A stretch of 64,000 bases of DNA from Micromonospora craniellae (GTDB taxonomy: Bacteria > Actinomycetota > Actinomycetes > Mycobacteriales > Micromonosporaceae), in NCBI RefSeq assembly GCF_014764405.1, contig NZ_CP061725.1:930001-994000 (forward strand). Reading direction: 5' to 3'. Below the pieces are notes generated by a model. That model saw only the letters and a program-made list of their open reading frames with translations, was not told the origin of the DNA and searched no databases. A program made the position numbers and the translations under genes. This document shows positions 59,487 through 64,000 of the stretch, piece after piece; the stretch's first letter is position 1, and each line of letters begins with the position of its first letter.

Positions 59487-59522
59487 GAGCGCCAAGGCAA
59501 AACGTTACGCCGTGGAGGTGCG

Positions 59523-60623
59523 ATGACATCCGAAGCGATTCCCGTCGCCGAGCTCATCGACATCTCCAAGTGTTATCCCGGTGGTCTCGCCTCGGCCGTC
59601 CGGGGCGTCAACCTCGAACTCCGCGAAGGGGAGTTCTTCTCACTGCTCGGACCGAGCGGCTGCGGCAAGAGCACCACGTTGCGCATCGTCGCCGGCCTGG
59701 AGAGCCAGACCACCGGCACGGTCAGGATCAAGGGTGAGGACATGGGCCGGCGACCGGCCAACCGCCGGCCGACCAACATGGTCTTCCAACACCTCGGCCT
59801 CTTCCCCCATCTCGATGTCGCGCAGAACATCGCCTTCGGGCCGAAGCTGCGGCGGGTACCCCGCGACCGGCGTGCCGCCGACGTCGACCGGGTACTCGAA
59901 CTGGTAGAACTCTCCGGATACCAACGCCGCTACCCGGAACAACTCTCCGGCGGTCAGCAGCAACGGGTGGCTATCGCGCGGGCGTTGATCAACCGGCCCG
60001 CCGTCCTGCTACTCGACGAGCCGCTGGCGGCGCTCGACCTCAACCTGCGGCACCAGATGCAGCAGGTGCTCCGCGAGGTGCAGCGCAACTCGGGCACCAC
60101 CTTCCTTTTCGTCACCCACGACCAGACCGAGGCGATGACGCTCTCGGACCGCATCGGGGTGATGCGCGACGGGGAACTGTGCCAGGTCGGCGGCGCGGAG
60201 GACCTCTACCGTCGCCCGGCCGACCGTTTCGTCGCCCGCTTCATCGGCGACGCCAACGTCCTGGAGATCCCGGTCGAGCAGGGCAGTGCCCGGATCGGCG
60301 AGAACGCGGTCCGGGTGGCCGTCGGGGGCACCGGCGTCGCCCTGTCGGTCCGCCCCGAGGACGTCCGGATCGGTCCGGACACCACGGCCGCCGGAACCAC
60401 CGCCGACGGCTCGGACGCACCGGCCGGCACCGACACCCCACCGGGACTCGCCGCCCGCATCACCGGCGCCACCTATCTCGGCCCCCAGATCCGCTACGAC
60501 CTGGAGACCGTGGACGGATTCGCGCTCCGCGCGGTCCGCCCGGCGAACGCCGACCGCCTGCCGGTGGGTGACCTGGTCACCGTCCGCTGGCGCCCGGAGG
60601 ACGCCGTCGTCCTGCCCGCCTGA
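59523..60623 (+). CDS. Polyamine-type ABC transporter ATP-binding protein
   Basis: The 366-residue PotA-like ATPase has Walker A GPSGCGKSTTL, Q-loop MVFQHLGLF, signature LSGGQQQRV, Walker B VLLLDEPLA and H-loop VTHDQTEAM. A C-terminal TOBE domain (about 240-366, RITGATYLGPQIRYDLE, GDLVTVRWRPED) is present. Spermidine/putrescine-type systems usually have this architecture. ATG 59523 (MTSEAIPVAELID) follows GGAGG; an earlier open start at 59412 is unlikely. First gene of an operon of five genes. Confidence 0.9.
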   Translation: MTSEAIPVAELIDISKCYPGGLASAVRGVNLELREGEFFSLLGPSGCGKSTTLRIVAGLESQTTGTVRIKGEDMGRRPANRRPTNMVFQHLGLFPHLDVAQNIAFGPKLRRVPRDRRAADVDRVLELVELSGYQRRYPEQLSGGQQQRVAIARALINRPAVLLLDEPLAALDLNLRHQMQQVLREVQRNSGTTFLFVTHDQTEAMTLSDRIGVMRDGELCQVGGAEDLYRRPADRFVARFIGDANVLEIPVEQGSARIGENAVRVAVGGTGVALSVRPEDVRIGPDTTAAGTTADGSDAPAGTDTPPGLAARITGATYLGPQIRYDLETVDGFALRAVRPANADRLPVGDLVTVRWRPEDAVVLPA

Positions 60624-60748
60624 CCCCACCGCACCGTCACGCCGCCGACGATCGGCCCAGGCCTCGGCCGGAACGGGCCACCCCTCCCACCCCCGACACA
60701 GCGAGCGACGGGCGACCCGTGACGGCCGCCCGCGGAAGGAGTTCCGCG

Positions 60749-61858
60749 ATGAGACAAGGTCGGATCAGCCGGAGAAATTTCCTCGCCGCGGCGGCAGCGG
60801 CCGCCGCACTTCCGGCGCTGGGCGCGTGCGGACGCGAACTCGACCCGGCTGACCAGCGGTCGGACGGCGGCGGCACTCCGGGCAAGGAGACCGTCACGAT
60901 CTTCGCCTTCCTCGGCAACCGGCTCGCCGACATGCCGAAGGCGTTGGCCGAGGACTACATGAGCCGGCACCGGAACGTCGAGATCAAGATCTACGAGGAC
61001 AGCAACGCCGTCGGTTACCCGAAGATCCTCGCCGCCCGGCAGACCACGCCCGACAGTCCGCTGGTCAACATGGGCTTCTTCAACTCGCAGATCTCCGCCC
61101 AGGGCGACCTCGACGGCGTCTGGAACACCCTCGACTACGCGGGCCTGAGCAACGCCGCCGACGTCAGCGACACGTTCCGCCGTCCCAACTTCAACGGCAT
61201 CGGCATCGGTGCCGACCAGATCGGCATCCTCTACAACACCGAGGCGATCACCACCGCCCCGACGGGCTGGGCCGACCTCTGGGACGACCGGCACCGCGGC
61301 AAGGTCACCCTCTTCGACTACTGGTGGCAGGTGGTGATGATGGCCGCGAGGCTCAACGGCGGGTCGTTGGAGAACATGGAACCGGGTTGGGCGCTCTGGA
61401 AGGAGAAGGCCCGCAACATCCGCACCCTGGTCACCGCCAATCCCGAGTGGCAGCAGGTGCTCAGCAACGGCACCGCCGACATCACGAGCTGCTGGAACGG
61501 CACCGGCCTCCAGTTCAAGGACGACGGCGCTCCGGTCGACTACGTGGTGCCGCAGGAGGGTGCCATCGCGGTCCCGGTCTACCTCCAGACGGTGGCCGGC
61601 AACACCGACAACCAGCAGGAGATCTGCCTGGACATCCTCAACGAGATGCTCTCCCCCCGCTGGTGCCAGATGTGGGCGGAGACGGCGGTGCAGACACCCG
61701 CCAACAGTGCCGTCACCCTTCCGGCCGAACTCGCTGACCTGCCCGGCTTCCAGCAGGCCAACGTCGAGAAGCTGATCTCCGTCGACTGGGGTCTGGTCGC
61801 CGAGAACATGACCGCCTGGCGGTCCCGCTGGGACGCCGACATCAAGGCAAACATCTGA
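60749..61858 (+). CDS. Polyamine-type substrate-binding lipoprotein (Tat)
   Basis: The 369-residue protein starts at ATG 60749. The N-terminus has a Tat motif (ISRRNFLAAAAAAAALPALGACG) and a lipobox (LGACG), so it should be exported folded and lipid-anchored. The body is an extracellular family-1-type binding protein (FAFLGNRLADMPKALAEDYM, GPIGIGADQIGILYNTEAI, LWDDRHRGKVTLFDYW, SPRWCQMWAETAVQTPANSA), resembling PotD/PotF. The true substrate (polyamine, or another small cation) is not shown. Confidence 0.88.
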   Translation: MRQGRISRRNFLAAAAAAAALPALGACGRELDPADQRSDGGGTPGKETVTIFAFLGNRLADMPKALAEDYMSRHRNVEIKIYEDSNAVGYPKILAARQTTPDSPLVNMGFFNSQISAQGDLDGVWNTLDYAGLSNAADVSDTFRRPNFNGIGIGADQIGILYNTEAITTAPTGWADLWDDRHRGKVTLFDYWWQVVMMAARLNGGSLENMEPGWALWKEKARNIRTLVTANPEWQQVLSNGTADITSCWNGTGLQFKDDGAPVDYVVPQEGAIAVPVYLQTVAGNTDNQQEICLDILNEMLSPRWCQMWAETAVQTPANSAVTLPAELADLPGFQQANVEKLISVDWGLVAENMTAWRSRWDADIKANI

Positions 61859-61863
61859 CCGGC

Positions 61864-62772
61864 ATGGTCCAGACCACCCCGACCGCGCCGGACCGGGCCG
61901 CCACACCGGCCAGGAGGCAGCGGATGCGCGGCGTCGCACCCCGCTACCTCCTGGTCCTGCCCGCCCTCGTCCCGCTCGCCGTCATCTTCCTGGGCAGCCT
62001 GGCCCAGCTCGCCGAACTCGGCCTGCGTCCGTACTCCGCCGGGCGGATCGGCACCGGGGTCACCCTGGACAACGTCCGCCGGTTCGCCGACGACCCGTAC
62101 ACCTGGCGGGTCCTGGGCGACACGGTCACCCTCGGCGTGATCTGCGCGGTGCTGGCGGTGGCGCTCGCCTATCCGATGGCGTTGGCGCTGCACCGGATGC
62201 GCAGCGCCGCGCTGCGTTCCGTCGCCGTCTTCCTCATCTTCTCGCCGCTGTTGACCAGCGTGGTGGTGCGGGCGTACGGCTGGAACGTGCTGCTCGGCGA
62301 CGGCGGAGTGGTCAACCGCTTCCTGATCGACATCGGGCTGATCGAGACGCCGCTGCGGATGATGTACGGCTTTCCCGCAGTGGTGATCGCCATGGTCCAC
62401 GTCCTGCTGCCCTTCGCCGTGTTCCCGCTGCTCGGCGTGGTCGCCCAGGTGCCGGCCTCGGCCATCGCCGCCGCCCACGACCTCGGCGCCAACCGGCACC
62501 AGGTCTTCTGGCGGGTCACCTTCCCGCTGACCCGGTACGGGGTGGTGCTCAGCCTCCAGCTCTGCTTCGCGCTGACCGTCAGCGCCTTCGCCACCCCGGC
62601 ACTGCTCGGTGGCGGGCGGGTGCAGGTGCTCAGCGGGCTGGTCTACACCAACGTCGGTGCGGTCGACTGGCCGATGGCGGCCGTGCAGTCGTACGCGCTG
62701 CTGTTCATCGCCCTCGCGCTTATCGGTGTCGTCAGCGTCGCCACCCGACTGACCGGACGGAGGCGGGGATGA
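61864..62772 (+). CDS. Polyamine-type ABC permease 1
   Basis: The 302-residue PotB-like permease (ATG 61864) starts 5 bp after the binding protein. It has six membrane helices, with the EAA-like loop VPASAIAAAHDLGANRHQVFWRVTFP near the C-terminal half. Its stop overlaps the next permease by 4 bp. Confidence 0.9.
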   Translation: MVQTTPTAPDRAATPARRQRMRGVAPRYLLVLPALVPLAVIFLGSLAQLAELGLRPYSAGRIGTGVTLDNVRRFADDPYTWRVLGDTVTLGVICAVLAVALAYPMALALHRMRSAALRSVAVFLIFSPLLTSVVVRAYGWNVLLGDGGVVNRFLIDIGLIETPLRMMYGFPAVVIAMVHVLLPFAVFPLLGVVAQVPASAIAAAHDLGANRHQVFWRVTFPLTRYGVVLSLQLCFALTVSAFATPALLGGGRVQVLSGLVYTNVGAVDWPMAAVQSYALLFIALALIGVVSVATRLTGRRRG

Positions 62773-63581
62773 ACCGCAACCGGACCTTCACCCTCACCGC
62801 GCTCCTGCTCGGGCTGGCCTTCCTGGTCACCCCGTTGGTCTTCGTCGTGGTCAACTCCTTCAACGACTCCGGCTACGGTGCCTGGCCGCCGCCGGGCTGG
62901 TCGTTGCGCTGGTACGAACGCCTCGCCGAGCAGGAGGGCTTCGCGCAGGCCGCGCTGCGCAGCCTCGGCATCGCCGTCGTCGCCGCCCTGGCGGCGGTGG
63001 TCGCCGGCACGGCCGCCGCGGTCTCGCTGACCCGGTTCCGCTACCCCGGCCGGGGCCTGGTCGAGTCGCTGCTGCTCGCTCCCCTGATCGTGCCGAAGGT
63101 CGCGATCGGGCTCGGCGCGTTCATCCTCTTCCTGCAGGCCGGCTTCTACGGCAGCGACGGCGCGTTGGTCGGCCTGCACCTCGTGCTCCTGCTCCCCTTC
63201 ACCGTCAACATCGTCGGCGGGGCCCTGGTGCGGATCCCCCTGGTCTACGAACAGGCGGCCCGGGACCTGGGCGCCGGGCCGGTACGGGCCTTCGTCTCGG
63301 CGACCCTGCCCCAGCTACGCCGCTCACTGCTCGCCGCGTACGTGCTCTGTTTCATGATCAGCTTCGACGAGGTGGACGCCACGGTCTTCGTGGTCTCCCC
63401 CGACCAGCTCACCCTGCCCGTGTCGATGTACCAGTACCTGCAGCGCTACCAGGACCCCACGCTCGCCGCGCTCTCCACGATCCTGATCGGCGCGACGTTC
63501 GCCCTGGTCGCCGTCGTGATGGCGACGGCCGGCACCTCGGCGGTCTCGGGCCTGCACTCGGGGAAGGAACGCCGCCGATGA
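62769..63581 (+). CDS. Polyamine-type ABC permease 2
   Basis: The 270-residue PotC-like permease (ATG 62769) overlaps the previous gene by ATGA. It has six helices and the EAA loop VYEQAARDLGAGPVRAFVSATLP. A gene overlap of 4 bp (ATGA) also joins it to the SDR gene downstream. Confidence 0.9.
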   Translation: MNRNRTFTLTALLLGLAFLVTPLVFVVVNSFNDSGYGAWPPPGWSLRWYERLAEQEGFAQAALRSLGIAVVAALAAVVAGTAAAVSLTRFRYPGRGLVESLLLAPLIVPKVAIGLGAFILFLQAGFYGSDGALVGLHLVLLLPFTVNIVGGALVRIPLVYEQAARDLGAGPVRAFVSATLPQLRRSLLAAYVLCFMISFDEVDATVFVVSPDQLTLPVSMYQYLQRYQDPTLAALSTILIGATFALVAVVMATAGTSAVSGLHSGKERRR

Positions 63582-64000
63582 ACCCGACCGGACGGACGGA
63601 GCCCACCGTCACCGTGATCACCGGCGCGGCCGGCGGCATCGGCGCCGCCGTCGCCCGCCGCCTGGCCCGCGACGGCCACCACCTCGCCCTGGTCGACCGT
63701 CCCGGTCCGGCCCTGGAGGCACTCGCCGCCGAGTTGCGGGACGCCGGCCATCCGGTGCTCACCCTCGACGCCGACGTCCGCGACCCGGCCGCCACCGAGT
63801 TGGCGGCGGCCGCCGTCGAGAACCGCTTCGGCGGCTTCGACGCCCTGGTCACCTGCGCCGGCATCGGTCGCATCGACCCGATCGACCAGACCACCGACGA
63901 GATCTGGGCCGACACCCTGGCGACCAACCTCTCCGGCACCTTCTGGTGGTGCCGGGCCGCCGTACCCCGACTGCGCCGCCGGGGCGGCGGGGTGATCGTG
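63578..64000 (+). CDS. SDR-family oxidoreductase, 3' end outside window
   Basis: ATG 63578 overlaps the permease stop by 4 bp, and the frame stays open to the right edge (141 residues seen). It is a classical short-chain dehydrogenase start: TGAAGGIGAAVARRLA (NAD(P)-binding GxxxGxG), NCAG-like VTCAGIGRI, and DEIWADTLATNLSGTFWWCRAAVP. The Asp in LALVDRPG, at the end of the second strand, favours NAD(H). The catalytic Ser-Tyr-Lys lie beyond the edge. Translational coupling to the ABC genes suggests that it acts on the imported compound or a metabolite of it. Confidence 0.85.
   Translation, partial: MNPTGRTEPTVTVITGAAGGIGAAVARRLARDGHHLALVDRPGPALEALAAELRDAGHPVLTLDADVRDPAATELAAAAVENRFGGFDALVTCAGIGRIDPIDQTTDEIWADTLATNLSGTFWWCRAAVPRLRRRGGGVIV

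Overview
This is chromosomal DNA of a high-GC actinobacterium, with GTG/ATG starts, GGAGG ribosome sites and strong GC3 bias. Gene content and order match the recA/lexA neighbourhood shared by Mycobacterium and Streptomyces: ideR, nrdR-nrdJ, lexA, hflX, dapF, miaA, DUF349, miaB, gluABCD, rny, recX-recA, DUF3046. Several short palindromic repeats and the accessory gene mix resemble Micromonosporaceae, most likely Micromonospora. The genus is an inference from memory of such genomes, not a search result. No tRNA, rRNA, CRISPR array, prophage or IS element was recognised.

Layout. 1-1.7 kb: 5' part of a two-domain sulfurtransferase, the iron regulator ideR and a DUF5522 gene. 1.7-7.6 kb: the nrdR-nrdJ operon, with a 358-residue intein in the B12-dependent ribonucleotide reductase, divergent from lexA. 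The spacer between them holds a perfect SOS box and a likely pair of NrdR boxes. 7.6-16.9 kb: a secreted, membrane-anchored protein with a Gly-rich tail, hflX, NAD-malic enzyme, the overlapping dioxygenase-like/miaA/dapF operon and a DUF349 protein. 17-20.5 kb: a secreted pectate lyase behind a LacI-type operator, miaB and DUF2277. 20.5-22.5 kb: repeats, a hypothetical gene and selD, whose 3' end lies in a 31-bp tandem array. 22.6-28 kb: the glutamate ABC transporter gluABCD and RNase Y. 28.5-34.5 kb: recX, recA with two inteins, DUF3046 and an MFS transporter. 34.5-38.5 kb: a deleted udgX remnant, a MocR regulator divergent from an FMN-oxidase/GNAT fusion, and Spo0M. 38.5-47.7 kb: two CNNM/CBS membrane proteins and an Mrp-type Na+/H+ antiporter operon. 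47.8-55.3 kb: the giant helicase Lhr, a lipoprotein, a SAM hydrolase (DUF62), a CPCC protein and a Nei-like glycosylase. 55.5-64 kb: a multicopper-oxidase-fold protein with eroded copper sites and FN3 repeats, then a polyamine-type ABC operon running into an SDR gene cut by the right edge.

How the genes fit together. Much of the window serves genome maintenance and nucleotide supply: LexA, RecA, RecX, Lhr, Nei, and NrdJ with its repressor NrdR. Three inteins sit in the catalytic cores of two of these genes, so both RecA and NrdJ need protein splicing to function. Other modules cover tRNA A37 modification (miaA, miaB), ribosome rescue (hflX), RNA decay (rny), ion homeostasis (Mrp, CNNM) and solute uptake (glutamate, polyamine).

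The most unusual items are the triple intein load (one intein splits the RecA Walker A motif), the copper-ligand-depleted oxidase, the internally deleted udgX, the tandem amplification of the selD 3' end, and a set of palindromic repeats placed between convergent genes.
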